From: Neodontobutis hainanensis
Lineage: Eukaryota; Chordata; Actinopteri; Gobiiformes; Odontobutidae
NCBI GenBank assembly: GCA_024349245.1
Contig: JALDNG010000048.1
Coordinates: forward strand, 8,160,501-8,224,500
Length of the DNA stretch: 64,000 bases
Reading direction: 5' to 3'
Shown here: one piece after another, positions 16,499 through 28,378 of the stretch
Layout of the letters: each line of letters opens with the position of its first letter
How positions within the stretch are numbered: the first letter of the stretch is position 1
The notes under the pieces: model-generated
The model's input: the letters and a program-made list of their open reading frames with translations, nothing else
The model's database searches: none
Told to the model about the DNA's origin: nothing
Program-made: the position numbers and the translations under genes

Positions 16499-17116
16499 TC
16501 AGAGGAGGATCCTTGGTTGTGAGACTGGAGTACTTTCTTCATCCAGTGGTTTATGGCTTCTCAGAGGGCCCTTTCTTTGTTTAAGAGGGTGCCCAGAACC
16601 ATTTAGGTGTCTCAGGGAGTGCAGGAGATTATCTGTTAGCCTCCTGACCCCTTCTCTGTTCAGGTCTGGGCCCTTTCCTTTAAACAGGTCTACACGTTGC
16701 CAAAACAAGTTGAAGTTATCAATAAAGTGTACTCCTCTTGTCTCGCAGGCCTTGGACATTCATGTGTTTAATGCTAGCAGACAACTGAATTTATTGATTC
16801 TTCTGTCGATGTTTGGCACATCCAGGTTTTCAAGTTTATCTAAAAGCCTGGAGAAATCTTTTTTTAAAACTTCTGATTCCACCTTTCCGGTGTCAACTGC
16901 ACCCACGTGTGCCATCAGCTGTTTAATGCCCGTGTGTTTAGACATGATTTGAGGGAGGAGGGCTGTTATATCAGTGACCATTGCACTTGGATAGCTGCAT
17001 GTATCAAAAAAACGATTGTTTATGTCTCTAATAGCACCATCTGTAAGCAGAAGGATATCTCTGTCCTTCACTTTTGGCAGAGATTCTCTGTCTCTGTTTG
17101 CCTGGTGCTTTTCCAC
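16499..17116 (-). pseudogene. LINE ORF1 with esterase-like domain
   Basis: The frame runs from 17116 through DRDILLLTDGAIRDINNRFF and MAHVGAVDTGKVESEVLKKD to an in-frame TGA at 16762-16760. It then continues in the same frame through RGVHFIDNFNLFWQRVDLF and DLNREGVRRLTDNLLHSL to 16499. The layout matches the SGNH/GDSL-hydrolase ORF1 of vertebrate CR1/L2-type LINEs. The block that should hold the nucleophile reads TDGAI, and the later block reads DLN where a His is usual, so the catalytic residues are not evident. The role in retrotransposition (lipid or RNA-particle interaction) is not settled for the family. Confidence 0.65.
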
Positions 17117-17396
17117 AGATTTATGTCTCCTGTTTTTTTTTTTTTTTTTTTATAGAAAAGGTTTTATTTACTCCATGTTTTTCAGTTACAGCTGAGTTTT
17201 CTGGTTCATTCACCTTTCGCTCAGTCAGTGGTTGGAATCTGTTATTAACTGGATGACTGGAGATGCTACATGTGCTCTTGTGATGCCAGCATTCTTTTTT
17301 CTAATCCAGTTCTGCTTTGGCTGGGCGCCAAGTTTATGCCAGGTGCCATCATTTTGTTTAAATCACTTTGATTCGCTCAGTTTTGGGAATGACACT

Positions 17397-18183
17397 GTCA
17401 AAGTCAAAGTCAAAGTCAAATTTATTTATATAGCACATTTACAGATGGCTGAGCCACACCAAAGTGCTTCACAATAAAATGCTAAGTGCATTAAACAAAG
17501 GAAGACAAAGAAGAGATAGTAATCATAATATATAAAAATTATTAAAATAAAATAAGGAAAGGCAACAAAGCGAATAACTACAGGAGTTAAAAAATGTAAG
17601 CCTTTCGCTATCCTTTGACACTAATCAAAGGCTAGAGAAAAGAGGTGAGTCTTTAAGAGAGACTTAAAAGTGTTTGGAGACTGGGCTGCACGGATGTGAA
17701 GGGGGAGGCAGTTCCAGAGTCTGGGGGCTGCTACTGCAAAGGCTCTGTCCCCCTTGGTTTTTAGCCTGGCCCTGGGCACTTCCAACAGCAGTTGGTCAGC
17801 TGACCGTAGTGCTCTGGAGGGGGTGTAGTGGTGGAGAAGATCAGATAGGTATGTGGGGGCCGCACCATTGAGGGATTTATAGACTGTCAGTAGTATTTTG
17901 AAATCAATGCGTAACGGATGGGGAGCCAGTGTAGTGATGCGAGGACCGGGTGATATGTTCTCGCTTTTTAGTACAGGTGAGGAGTCGAGCGGCTGAGTTT
18001 TGAACCAACTGCAGGCGGTGGAGCTGGGTATGGTCAATGCCAGTGTATAGAGAGTTGCAGTAGTCCAGTTGAGAAGAAATGAATGCATGGATAACTCTAT
18101 CTAGATCGTTCTGGGGCAGGTAGTTTTTGACCTTAGCTATATTTCTCAAATAAAAAAAGCTTTTCTTGACTATCATCCAAGTT
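17397..18183 (-). mobile_element. CR1/L2-type LINE, separate 3' end
   Basis: A second, 5'-truncated LINE 3' end with an AGTCAA-type simple-repeat tail (17397-17420) and the plus-strand signature TTTATTTATATAGCAC. It encodes the RT C-terminus in two frames: FFYLRNIAKVKNYLPQNDLD and QLDYCNSLYTGIDHTQLHRL (18176-17904), then RIDFKILLTVYKSLNGAAPT and RLWNCLPLHIRAAQSPN (18088-17621). It ends at 18183, directly at the L1 target duplication. Confidence 0.8.
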
Positions 18184-18198
18184 TAAATTCACAGTCTT
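18184..18198. repeat. L1 target-site duplication, 3' side
   Basis: TAAATTCACAGTCTT, identical to 23776-23790. Marks the 3' boundary of the minus-strand L1-type LINE. Confidence 0.9.
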
Positions 18199-18501
18199 TT
18201 TTTGAAATTATCTTTTTTATTTAGAAAGGCAAATTCCCATCACATACATTAATTACAGCTTTTTAGTTTTCCAAGTACATATATATAGGGATGGATTCAG
18301 ATGTTTTAAATGATTTTGTCCCTATTGCCCTTCCAACATTTTCTTTTATCAACCATTGTTTATCCCAGTAAAGACAATTGTTAAATAAAATAGAACAGAA
18401 CCCAGGATGCGCATTTCCAGTAATTCTACACAAAGCATAAACACAATTAGATGAAATCAGATCTAATTGGTTTTACATACTCAGTCCATTTAGACCAGAT
18501 C

Positions 18502-21500
18502 TTATAAAATTTTTCTTTTTGAACTTTGAGGGAAAAGGATATTTTTTTCCATAACATAAATCTCATAAACTATTTCAATCCACTCCTCAATGGTGGGTGG
18601 ATTCACTTTCAACCATTTTCTCGTAACAGATTTTTTACTGGCTGCCAATAATATAGCCAGCAGTTTTTTATCGTCAATGTTCCATGTCTCAAACCCTACA
18701 TTACCCAAATACACAGTTTCACATTTAAGTGGAATGTTAACATTAAAACATTGTTTATATGTTTGTGAATCTCTTCCCAGTAAGGTCTTATTATATGGCA
18801 GTCCCAAAAAATATGGTAGTGATTAGTTCCATTAGATCCACAAAGTCTCCAGCAGGCATCTCCGCTGCCTAGGTATCTTTTCTGAACGGGTGTGATAAAA
18901 AATCTTGCAATGTTTTTCCAGCAGAACTCCCGCCATGTGTTTGACCCGGTTGATGACCATTGTAATTGGCATATTTTTCCCCAGCTCTCTGGTGTGATTA
19001 TTATTTTTATTTCATTTTCCCATTTCTTCCTTATGTATTCCGTATTTTCTTTTTTAGATACTTGTATTGCGTTATATAATTTGGAGATAATTTTGTTGCT
19101 TGGTCTGGGTTTGATTAATGATAAAAATACTTCCATGAACCCTGGTTCCTTTGTTCCTAACACCCCTTTAAGATTTTCGTTAAAGTGGTGTCTCACTTGC
19201 AGGTATCTAAAAAAATCATCTTTTACCAGTCCGTAATCTTTCTGTAGGGTTTCGAAACTTTGGAATGCCCCTTTGTGGGTAAATGAATGACCTTTTGAGA
19301 CCCATATCTTAAACCTATCATCGATTCTGTTTGGTGCAAAGTCTGTATCATAGGCACAACATCTCATAATTTTAGATGCTTCTCCCAATCTGCAAATTTT
19401 AACTATTGTCTGCCAGGACTTCAGGGAGCTGCCTGTTATAGAATCCTCTGGGATATTCTGCTCCTCTAGTAGTTTATTATCACTCAGTAGAGCTGTTATT
19501 GGAATTCTGTTTAACGTCATATTTTCTATTTCTTTCCATGTTGCAGTATATGTTGGTGAGCACAGACAGATTAGGGATCTCAATTGGGCTGCATGGTAGT
19601 AATCTTGTAAACAGGGAAGGCTCATTCCACCCTTTTCTTTTCTTAATTGCAGTGTCTTAAATTTAATTCTGGCTCTTTTCCCTTGCCACAAATACCTTGT
19701 TATTAATCTGTCCCACTCCATGAATTGCTTAGATGGTATTTTGACTGGCAGGCATTGAAAAAGGTATAGCATCCGTGGAAGGATATTCATCCTAATTGAC
19801 TCTATCCGGGAGCTTAAACTCAAAAAAGGAATGACATTCCATCTCTGTATATCAGATTTTATTTTTGAATTTAATGGGCCGTAATTGATGTCGTATAATC
19901 TTGAGAAGTCCCTCGGTAATAAAACACCCAGATATTTAATAGATTCAGCATCCCATCTCCAATTATACGTGGTCTTAATCGAGTCTGGTGGGTCATAATT
20001 AAATTTTAATATTTGAGTTTTGTTTATATTAATTTTATAACCCGAGATGAAACCAAATTCTTCTAGTAGTTTCATCAGTTTTGGGAGTGTCTGAGTAGGT
20101 TGTGTTATACTTATTAGTAAATCGTCCGCAAATAGGGCCAATTTTTGCTCCCCGGATTTCATTGTTACCCCCTTTATATCCGACCTCTGCCTAATCAGTT
20201 GACTCATGGGTTCTATAAATAGAGCAAAGAGGAGTGGCGACGCACAACACCCTTGTCTGGTTCCTCTTTCTAGAATAAATGAATTGGTTAGATCTCCGTT
20301 GATTCTAATTCTAGCTGTTGGTTTATTGTATAGAGCTGCAAATATGTCAATTATAGTTTTATGAAAGCCAAATTTTGCAAGTACTCTATATAAAAATGCC
20401 CACCTCACTGAGTCGAATGCTTTCTCTGCATCTAAACTTAATATCATTGTCTCCAGTTTTTGTTGTGTGACTTGTTTCATAACATGCAGCGTTTTTCTGA
20501 TGTTATCTTGGGTCTGTCTTTGTCTGACAAAGCCAGTCTGGTCCTTATGTATTAATATAGGTAATATCAGTTCAATTCTTTTAGATAATATGGAGGTGAA
20601 TAGTTTATAGTCATTATTTAAAAGACTTATAGGTCGATAATTCCCACAATCCAATTTATCTTTCCCCTCTTTAGGTATGACCGAGATAAAACCCAATTAA
20701 ACGTTTTTAATAATGTTGGGATTAGTTGATGTTGCATTGTTTTGTACCATTCTGTAGGAAATCCATCGGTCCCTGGACATTTCACCCCTTTCATTCTCTT
20801 GATTGCTGATTGTATTTCTTCTTTTGTTATTTTAGATGTTAATTTCCCATTTTGTTCGTCAGTTATCTGTGGAAGGATAATCTGGGCCAAAAAGGCATCG
20901 ATCTGATTGTCGTTGCTTCCCTGTGGCTGGGAATATAATGTTTTATAGTATTTAAGGAAGCACTGTTTAATTGTTTCTAGATTAGTTTCTATTTTATTTG
21001 TTGCCGAGTTTCTTATTTTGTGTATAGCTTGTTGTTTTCTCAATCTATATGATAGGAGTTTCAGTGATTTCCCGCCCACCTCATAGTATTGTTGCTTTGT
21101 GAATAGGAGCTTTTTTTGAATTTCTTGAGTGTTTATTTCGTCTATTTCTTTTTTTAGTTCTTTAATCTTTTGTTTGCTGTCATCTTTGAAAGACTTGGCA
21201 TGTTCTTTCTGTAGTGTCTTCAAATTGTCCTCCAATTGTTTGAGTTTTAGTCCCTTAATTTTTTTCTCATATGAGGTTATGGCTATTATTCTGCCCCTAA
21301 TCACCGCTTTTAATGCATCCCAGAGAATAGGTGGGGTCACTTCTTCATTATCATTATTTTCTAAATACATCTGAATTTCGCTTTTCAATTTACCTTTAAT
21401 AGTTGGGTTATTCAGAATGTTTGAGTTCAGTCTCCAGAGAGTGGATTTTTTCTTATTATTCAGGTGGATTGACATATAAATGGGATCATGGTCTGAGATA

Positions 21501-22180
21501 GTGCTAACTTTTATTTCACAATTATCCACCCTACAGAGATCACCTTTAAGCATAAAAAAATAATCTATGCGTGAATATACATTATGAACGGATGAATAGT
21601 GCGAATAGTCTCGACTCGTCGGGTTTATCTCTCGCCACACGTCCACAATCCCCACTTCACTCATCCAAGTATTTAATCTTCTGCTAATGTTTTTGGCGCC
21701 CGATTTCCCATTTGATGAGTCAATTTTCGGATTTAATCGGACATTAAAGTCTCCACCACATATTAAGATGCCTTGGCTTTTTGTTATCATTAGATCAATT
21801 ATATGTTTATAAAAGGACCAGTCACTTCCTGGAGGTACATACACATTAATGAGACTCATCACAATTCCTTCTATTTTACCCGTAACCATAACATATCTGC
21901 CTTCGTTATCCTTATGCTCTGATATGTGTTCGTAGTTTACAGCACCGGATATCAGAGTCGCCACTCCTCTCCTCCTTCCCGAATCGTGGGAAGAAAAATA
22001 AACGTATTTAAATTCTGATTTATTTAATTTGGCATGTTCAGAGTCACTAAGATGTGATTCCTGCAAAAATGCTACCTGAATTTTATCTTTCTTTAATTTT
22101 GATAAGATTTTCCCTCTCTTCACTGGATTGAGTACTCCGTTAACATTAAATGATGCTATTTTTAAAGATCTGCTCTGCAT
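18502..22180 (-). pseudogene. L1-type ORF2: endonuclease and reverse transcriptase
   Basis: Starts at the ATG at 22180. Endonuclease: IASFNVNGVLNPVKRG, VAFLQESHLSD, CGGDFNVRLNP, STISDHDPIYMSI, all catalytic blocks present. A charged linker follows, then RT: GTDGFPTEWYKT, GNYRPISLLNNDYKLFT, LSLDAEKAFDSVRWAF (motif A), GTRQGCCASPLLFALFI (B), ALFADDLLISI (FADD). Near 20690 the frame changes and a short stretch between the first RT blocks is missing. A second frame change lies near 18745, and the end is read at 18807-18502 (LLAASKKSVTRKWL). Product: the nick-and-copy enzyme of L1 retrotransposition, here broken. Confidence 0.85.
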
Positions 22181-22658
22181 CTATGTGATTCCCCCTTTCG
22201 TCCCATTCATAAACCTGGTGCGCTTCCCCCTTCCTGCAAAAAACAGCAGGGAATGAACAACTAACTTATTAATAAACATAGAACTGAACACAGTTGGTCT
22301 GCGTGACTCCCTATGTAGGGGTCTATAGAGTCGACCCTTTTGAGCCTCCCAGGGTGGCTCGAAGGGAAAAGTCCCCCTCCTCAGTCCGGAGGGAGAGGCC
22401 CTTACCTGCAACAGTCGCATAGTGTGGTAATAATAAAGATAGTAATAATAAAAATAATAAAAGGGGGGTATATATATATACACACATACATACATACATA
22501 CACACATACATACACACACATACATATATATGTAAAAAGGATTCAAAGATGAAAATTAATCCCGAACGAACCAGTCAGTCCTGTCATGAAACTCCACCCT
22601 TAATTGCCGTATAGTTCAAGGGATCTCTCTGCCGTCCTCGAGTTTTGGATTAAATCCT

Positions 22659-23543
22659 TTAGGTCCCGGAGGGAGCCGGTGATGCCCTCCTGAAGGTTCG
22701 GAGCTTCTCCTTATAGGTTGGTTCCCGCCCGACTCTGACTGTATCTTTCCTCGCTCGTCTGTCCACTCTTGTCCAGGATAACCGCTGCACCTGCTCCATA
22801 AGCGTCTCCGGATGTCTGATGGTTGTTACAGTGTAGCCTCTTCTCTGCATGTCTTCCGATGCCTCTTCTATAGTGTCATAGGTTTTGGTTCCGTCGCCGT
22901 GTCTCACGCGAAGCCTGGCCGGGAAGAGTGTCTGGAATTGAACTTTCTTTTCCTTCAACATTCTGCGGATCTCTGCATATTCTCTTCGTTTCTTGAGAAT
23001 CAGAGGTGGGTAGTCGTGATCCAGATTTATGTGGTTTTCTTGCCAGGTGAACCCCTTCCTTTGACATGCCCTGCGGAGTATTGACTCTTTCGTATTGAAA
23101 CTTAAAAACTTAATTATGATGGAGCGTGGCGACGCTCCCTCCGGCGGCCTCGGTCCCACCGATCGATGAGCCCTTTCAATCTGCAGGTCGGGCATGTCAT
23201 CAGTTAACTCGAGACCCTCACGTAGTAAACTTTCCACAAACGAAACCATCGTTGTTGACTCCTTTTCGGCTCCCTCCGGTACCCCGTAAATCCTTATGTT
23301 ATCGCGTCTGGAACGACTTTCCAGATCCAGCAGCTTTTCCTCCGTCTTAGTGTGCAGCTTTAGCATAGCATTGATGACTTCCTCTGTGTTTTGGATCCTT
23401 TCTTCTGCTTTCTCTATTCGCCCCTCTGCCTCGTCCAGTCGGGCAATCACCTTCCCCATTTCTTCTTTTATTGTCTCTAGTTGTTCTTTATTTTCTTGGC
23501 GAAATTATCTTAGTTCTCGCAGAATCAGCTCCAAGTCGGCCAT
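22659..23543 (-). pseudogene. L1-type ORF1 (RNA-binding, coiled-coil)
   Basis: The natural start is probably the ATG at 23543 (MADLELILREL). An in-frame TAA at 23507-23505 interrupts codon 13, after which the frame is open from about 23459 to 22659. Features in order: coiled coil (VIARLDEAEGRIEKAEERIQ), an RRM-like domain (RRDNIRIYGVPEG, PRSIIIKFLSFNTKES) and a C-terminal basic domain (KKRREYAEIRRMLKEKKVQF). This is the transposase-22/L1 ORF1 layout; the protein would coat LINE RNA as a trimer. About 295 codons is normal. The early stop makes it a pseudogene unless a downstream start is used. Confidence 0.8.
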
Positions 23544-23775
23544 TTCTCCTCGTGGTTTTTGCTAGCTTAAAATTGTCAGCTGCTAATATTGTTGCGAAAC
23601 CGTCTCTCACCCTCTGTCTTCTGATGATTTTTATTGCTCTGAGTGGTGTTATAACTTTTACCCCCTTGTCTACGTTTTTTATTAAATTATTTATTTGGCT
23701 TATATGGGGGAATTTCTCTAATTTCGCTGGTTCAACCGGGAGCTCTATCACTATGCGGCCATCCTAACGATGTTC

Positions 23776-23790
23776 TAAATTCACAGTCTT
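23776..23790. repeat. L1 target-site duplication, 5' side
   Basis: TAAATTCACAGTCTT, identical to 18184-18198. Confidence 0.9.
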
Positions 23791-24240
23791 AACACATTGT
23801 GTGATCGGGATCGTCTCCTGAAGTCCTCTTTCAGATTCCAAAGCAAAAATCTTTGTTTGTAGCACAATGATTTCCTGTAGATATTTCCAACAATTTTGGC
23901 AGAAAGTTTGTAGCAGTTGTTTTTACCCCATGTTGACATGTTGAAATAGATACCAAGGCTGCAGTCACGCTGCAGGTCCAACGTGTTGTTTAAAAAGTAA
24001 AAATAAGTAAAAACATAAAAATTCAGTTAAAAGAAAGTAAAAAGTAATGTGAAAAAGTTGATCATAAAATTATTGACTAAATAAGATAACTAAAGATAAC
24101 TAAAAAGAAAAGTAAAGCTGACAAGAGCAAGCAGAGCTGTGACTGCCCTCTTCATAAGCAGGAAGCTTTAAATCTGTACAAACAAGAGTTAGCTGTGTGA
24201 GAAGAGTGGCAATTTTTTTTCCTCAGAACTAACTTTATCA
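23791..24240. other. Unassigned, AT-rich
   Basis: A 66-codon minus-strand ORF (23981-23781) shows no domain I recognise. The remainder is A/T-rich with AAGTAAAA-type repetition. It lies between the L1 target duplication and the resumed hAT fragment. Confidence 0.4.
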
Positions 24241-24770
24241 CAGCTACTTTGGTAGCTAAACAAAAACTGCTGGGACTGACAACACATAAATTTGTTATCA
24301 GATGTAAGTACCCACTGGAACAGTACACTGGATAAGCTAAACCGCTACCTCAAACATAATTTAGCTGTGACAGCATCTCTGGTCAGCCCAGAACTACGAC
24401 GCAGCATGGGACATAGACACGTTTGATGATCATAACTTTACTGAGCCGGAGGACATGCTCACTGCTCTAAAAACAGCCACTACAGTACTTTGTGATGAAA
24501 AAACCCTACAGTGTCCTTAATTATACCATTGACTCACATTATAGAACACAGTTTTGCACCCAGTGAAGAAGACTCAACTACAGCGGCAAGTTTGAAGAGA
24601 GCAATTCTGGAGAAGCTGGAGGACAGGTACAGTGTTGATCTTTATGAATATCTCCTTGAGAATTAATTATTTTTTATAAATAAACACTACACAAAGACCA
24701 CAAGTTTATGATAAAATAGAGTTATGCAGAATCGACTGCTCTAGTCAAATTGACTTCCATTAGCCATGAC
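24241..24770 (+). mobile_element. Decayed hAT transposase, 3' part in copy 1
   Basis: Encodes ATLVAKQKLLGLTTHKFV, then, after a frame change, WNSTLDKLNRYLKHNLAV, LVSPELRRS, TEPEDMLTALKTATTVLCDE and IIEHSFAPSEEDSTTA, a typical hAT catalytic-core segment. Copy 2 has the same at 46340-46950, and the flank at 24660-24770 still matches copy 2. It is the continuation of the hAT remnant that begins at 7905. Confidence 0.75.
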
Positions 24771-25640
24771 AAACTTGGACGCCACACAAACAAATATACA
24801 AATATATTGTATATATTTTAAGATAAAGTTAACTAATAATAATTTTCAATAATAATGAAGTGTGTTTATCTGTATCTCAGTAGTGTGGGTGTGTGTTTGG
24901 TTTGAGTGTTAATGGTGTGTGAAGTGTTGAATGATACAAAACCGAAGACCAAACAAAAGGCAAGGTGGTGCTGCCGATGGCGACAGCCTGAAGAGAAACC
25001 TCGAGAACAGCTGTAGGCGTCAATCACGACTATCTTAAATAGTTGTGGAACTTCGGACCCTGACGCTCCATGCCAAATGTGAAACGCCCACTGCTTCACC
25101 TTCGCACAGACATGCAGACATGATCAAGCTATTCCGCTCTACACACTGAGCTACTGCCGCTCAGAATAGAGATTTTATTACATTTTTACATCCAAAACCT
25201 GGATCCAAAATAAAAGTAGTGTTTGCTATCAGGACGAGAACTATTAGAGGTCCCTAATATTAGTATGAAGACAATGAAAGAAATAATAGAGGGGGGAGAA
25301 TGAAAATTATCATTTTGTAATAAGAAGAATTTGAAAATGTGACTTAAAGTTTATTAAGATAACACAAGTTAGATATTTGTGCTATAAGCTCACTTATAAA
25401 GGAAAAAAATGTTACCAGAACATGGGAAAAAATAAATAAAAATTATGTATTTTCTTATTCAGTTCTGACAATATCTGAAAACAATGGATACAACACAACC
25501 ACTGTTTGGGTTCATCAAGAATAAATGTGATTAAATAGCGTTATATTATAAAATATTGTTGTAAGTAGAAAAACTAAAAAGAAGACAGTTTAAAAATAAA
25601 TAATAACCAATGGTTTATTAAAATAATACTTAATGTTAAT
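24771..25640. other. Duplicated intergenic sequence, no gene
   Basis: 25320-25540 aligns with copy 2 at 47500-47710 (AT-rich, including ATACAACACAACCACTGTTT). I see no coding potential. 24850-25150 is specific to copy 1 and unassigned. Confidence 0.5.
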
Positions 25641-25726
25641 CAAGGTACAATACCTGACCACTAGAATACACTGTGTGCACAATCATTAGGCAAGTGATTA
25701 TTTTGACCATTTCATAATTATTCACC

Positions 25727-26005
25727 ATTCTCGGCCGACTCCGGTCTTTCTGTGAGGAGTCTGCACGTCCTCCACGTGTTACCGTGGGTTCTCTCCGGGC
25801 ACTCCGGCTTCTTCCCACCAAAGACATGCATGTATAGGTTAATCGGCAACTCTAAAGTGTCCCTAGTGAATGAATGTGAGAGTGAATGGTTGTCTGTCAA
25901 TGTTTGTCTCTATATGTCAGCCCTGCGACTAACTGGCCACTGTCCAGGGTGCTCCAGTCACCCGCGACCCCTAACGGGACAAAGCGGTAGAAAATGAATG
26001 AATGA
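25727..26005 (+). mobile_element. tRNA-derived SINE, 5'-truncated
   Basis: Carries the conserved fish SINE body (GGGTTCTCTCCGGGCACTCC, AACTGGCCACTGTCCAGGGT) and a GAATGAATGAAT tail. It is flanked by a perfect 13-bp duplication ATAATTATTCACC (25714-25726 and 26006-26018). It lacks the tRNA-like head seen in the copies at 27645 and 49373. Confidence 0.85.
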
Positions 26006-26515
26006 ATAATTATTCACCTTATTGTATTTAATGCATATCAGGTGATGTGTCTTTGTGTAACAAGGGAGACTGTGGCCTAAGGAGATCAACACCTTATATC
26101 AAGGTGTGTCATATCCTAACCTAGTGTTATGTGTTAGTTAGTCTGTTTATGTAGTGGATTTAATGTCCTGTCTCTTATTGTGAAGTGTCATACTCCTGTC
26201 TGTTATTTCAGATTGATTTCCTGCCCTTATGTCTTTCCCTCCTTTGTGAGTACCTGCTCCGCCCCTAATGTGTTCCACCTGACCCTCGTTGTGTTTCCTC
26301 TATAACCTGTGTGTTTTCCCCTGCCTGGTGCTAGATTGTATCCTCAAGATTGTAGTCTTTACCCTTGTGTGAGCGATCCAGCAGGTCTTTGTGTTTCTTG
26401 TATTTGTCTTCAAGTGCTTTTTGACCTTAGCCGTGTGGGGTCTGCATCGCAAGTCCTTTTGCGTTTTCCTGACAGTGTACTGTCAGTGTCCTGACAGTAC
26501 AATCTAGCCAGAAAC

Positions 26516-26884
26516 ATGGACTCTGCGGACCTGGTTTGTGATGCTCTTCAGGCCCAGGGCCAACGCCTTCATCAACTGGGGGAGCAGGTTAGTTTATTCC
26601 GACAGGAGGTGAGGGAGGCCGCAAAGAGCCAGGAGTGGGAATATTCACACCTCTCTGCTCAGATGAATATTATCATTCAACTGATGCAAGGGAGGGAGGC
26701 CTCACTTGCATCATCGGAGGTTGCTGCCACATTCCAGGTTCTTGATGGAGCTGCCCCGAATACTTCCATGACTAGGTTGTCACACATTCAGTTATCCAGT
26801 CCAGACGGGTTCACCGGTGAGTTTGCGGGTTTCCTGTCAGTCTGTTTTTTGCAGATCGCTGTCAAGAGCCGGGTAGAGGTTTGA
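26516..26884 (+). pseudogene. gypsy gag N-terminal fragment
   Basis: The ATG at 26516 lies some 45 bp after the 5' LTR and gives 122 codons (MDSADLVCDALQAQGQRLHQ), a coiled-coil-like Gln/Glu-rich start typical of fish Ty3/gypsy Gag, then SSPDGFTGEFAGFL. It ends where the internal region has been deleted into the 3' LTR. The element's capsid precursor, here only its first third. Confidence 0.65.
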
Positions 26885-27050
26885 TTGGCCAAAGATTGTA
26901 ATCTCTACCCTTGTGTGAGCGAGCCAGCATTTCTGTGTGTTTCTTGTATTTGTCTTCAAGTGTTATTTGACTTTGTACTTCTGTCTTGGACCATAAAGCC
27001 TTTGAACCATCTGCCTCTTGTGGGGTCTGCATCGCAAGTTCTTTTGCCTG

Positions 27051-28378
27051 TGTAGCCCAGTGGTAAACTTGGGCATAATAGTATAGCATAATGGGATTAG
27101 GTGGTTTATGATTAATCCAGCCTACTCTATGAGTGGACATTTTTATTAAAAAATAAGCATTTATTTACTTTGTGTAGATAATTGAGGATCAGACAGTTGG
27201 TAACACCTATTAAGTTGTTTTATATATTATTTGGATAAGTAATAATAGTTAAAGGTTCAATATAGTAAATTGTTATTATTTCATTGTGTTTAATGTTATA
27301 TGTCTCTCTGACTCTATGACTGACGCCAAAGAGACGGGGAAAAGGGAGTTTAATGTAGCCATGCTAACGGACCACTAGCAAGGACTTACTAAGTAAGCAT
27401 GTGGTTCTAGCACAATGTGCTGAAGCATTTGAAGTCATGTTTGATGTTTTTCACGGGTTTACTGGATATAACAACGCACTCAATGTTTTATTAAAAATGT
27501 TGCAACGCACTTAATATTTCTAAGCACTCACAGGCCGGCAACAAGGTTTTCTGACATTAGCATCGGTACCGTGAGTAGCATTGAACACGTGTGCTTGTGT
27601 GTGAATGGGCGCCGCCATCTTAGGTTTAGGCAACCTGCTATATTCATTAATTCATTCATTCATTTTCTACCGCTTTGTCCCGTTAGGGGTCGTGGGTGAC
27701 TGGAGCCTATCCCAGCAGCTTTGGGCATGAGGCGGGGTACACACTGGACAGTGGCCAGTTAGTCGCAGGGCTGACATATAGAGAAACATTGACTGACAAC
27801 CATTCACTCTCACATTCATTCACTAGGGACACTTTAGAGTTGCCAATTAACCTATACATGCATGTCTTTGGACGGTGGGAGGAAGCTGGAGTACCCGGAG
27901 AGAACCCACGGTAACATGCAGAGGAAATGCAGACTCCTCACAGAAGGACCGGAGTCGGCCGAGAATGTCTGAGCCGGCCGGGTTTTGAACTCACGACCTT
28001 CTTGCTGTAAGGCAGGAGTGCTAACCATTCTGCCACGTGCTGCAGCGTGCTATATTTTAGTTGATATGGATGATTATTGTAAAGCTTTATGTTGGGTTAT
28101 TGGTTTGTATTGTGGGTAATATTGGGAGTTTGGGAATGTTCTAATGTGTTTTGCCTATTTAATGTGTTTCATTAAATGAGGAACTACTTTTTGGTTCTTG
28201 TTACACAGACAGTATATTTGGGTCTCATTTATTTAGATAAAGCTAGGATAAACGGGTTATACAAAGTAGTATACACCTATTAGGTGCACCTTAGTGGTAT
28301 CCACCTAATTAATACAAAAAGAACCCAAGCACCCCCATTCTAGTGAGTAACCCACGGAGTGGCAGCACGGGTGCTACA
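27051..28378 (+). mobile_element. Possible solo LTR inside gypsy 3' LTR
   Basis: The interruption of the gypsy 3' LTR begins TGTAGCCC and ends GGGTGCTACA, an imperfect TG...CA inverted terminal pair of LTR type, and it has no coding capacity. It contains a younger SINE (27645-28047). I could not find a target duplication, so the call is tentative. It could be another non-coding repeat. Confidence 0.4.
27645..28047 (-). mobile_element. tRNA-derived SINE, full length
   Basis: Minus-strand SINE with a tail of ATTC repeats at the left and a tRNA-like head at the right. The head, read on the minus strand, contains GTTAGCACTCCTGCCTTACA and a B-box-like GAGTTCAAAAC. It is flanked by a 9-bp duplication TGCTATATT (27636-27644 and 28048-28056). 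Confidence 0.85.

Larger units (their letters stand above)
15000..17260 (-). mobile_element. CR1/L2-type LINE, 5' half
   Basis: Minus-strand LINE remnant with an ORF1-like esterase region (17116-16499), then an endonuclease start (LTVFNVRSLGNKSFLIND, FLTETWLDSKAG, about 15950-15800), then the RT fingers NKYRPISNLPFLGKVIEKVV and FDHFQSGFRPHH (about 15600-15450), and motif A-like LDLSAAFDTVDH remnants near 15350-15400. Sequence between the endonuclease middle and the RT fingers is missing, so there is an internal deletion near 15620. The RT catalytic box and thumb are not here but are found at 8737-9780 in the same orientation. A poly-T run lies at 17130-17150. Confidence 0.75.
18199..23775 (-). 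mobile_element. L1-type LINE, near full length (5.6 kb)
   Basis: Two-ORF LINE on the minus strand, flanked by a perfect 15-bp target duplication. ORF1 (23543-22659) and ORF2 (22180-18502) are separated by about 480 bp holding an AT/CA-rich microsatellite (22430-22530). Length, order, ORF1 type and APE-type endonuclease fit the vertebrate L1/Tx1 group. ORF1 carries an early stop and ORF2 at least two frame breaks, so the copy is inactive, but the intact ends show a full-length insertion. Confidence 0.9.

Noticed and set aside
22323..22552. ORFs with Tyr/Thr/His repeats between L1 ORF1 and ORF2
   Set aside because: Translations of the ACAT/TACA microsatellite in the L1 inter-ORF spacer.
24866..25099. 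77-codon minus-strand ORF
   Set aside because: No homology I can see, no counterpart in copy 2, and no regulatory context.
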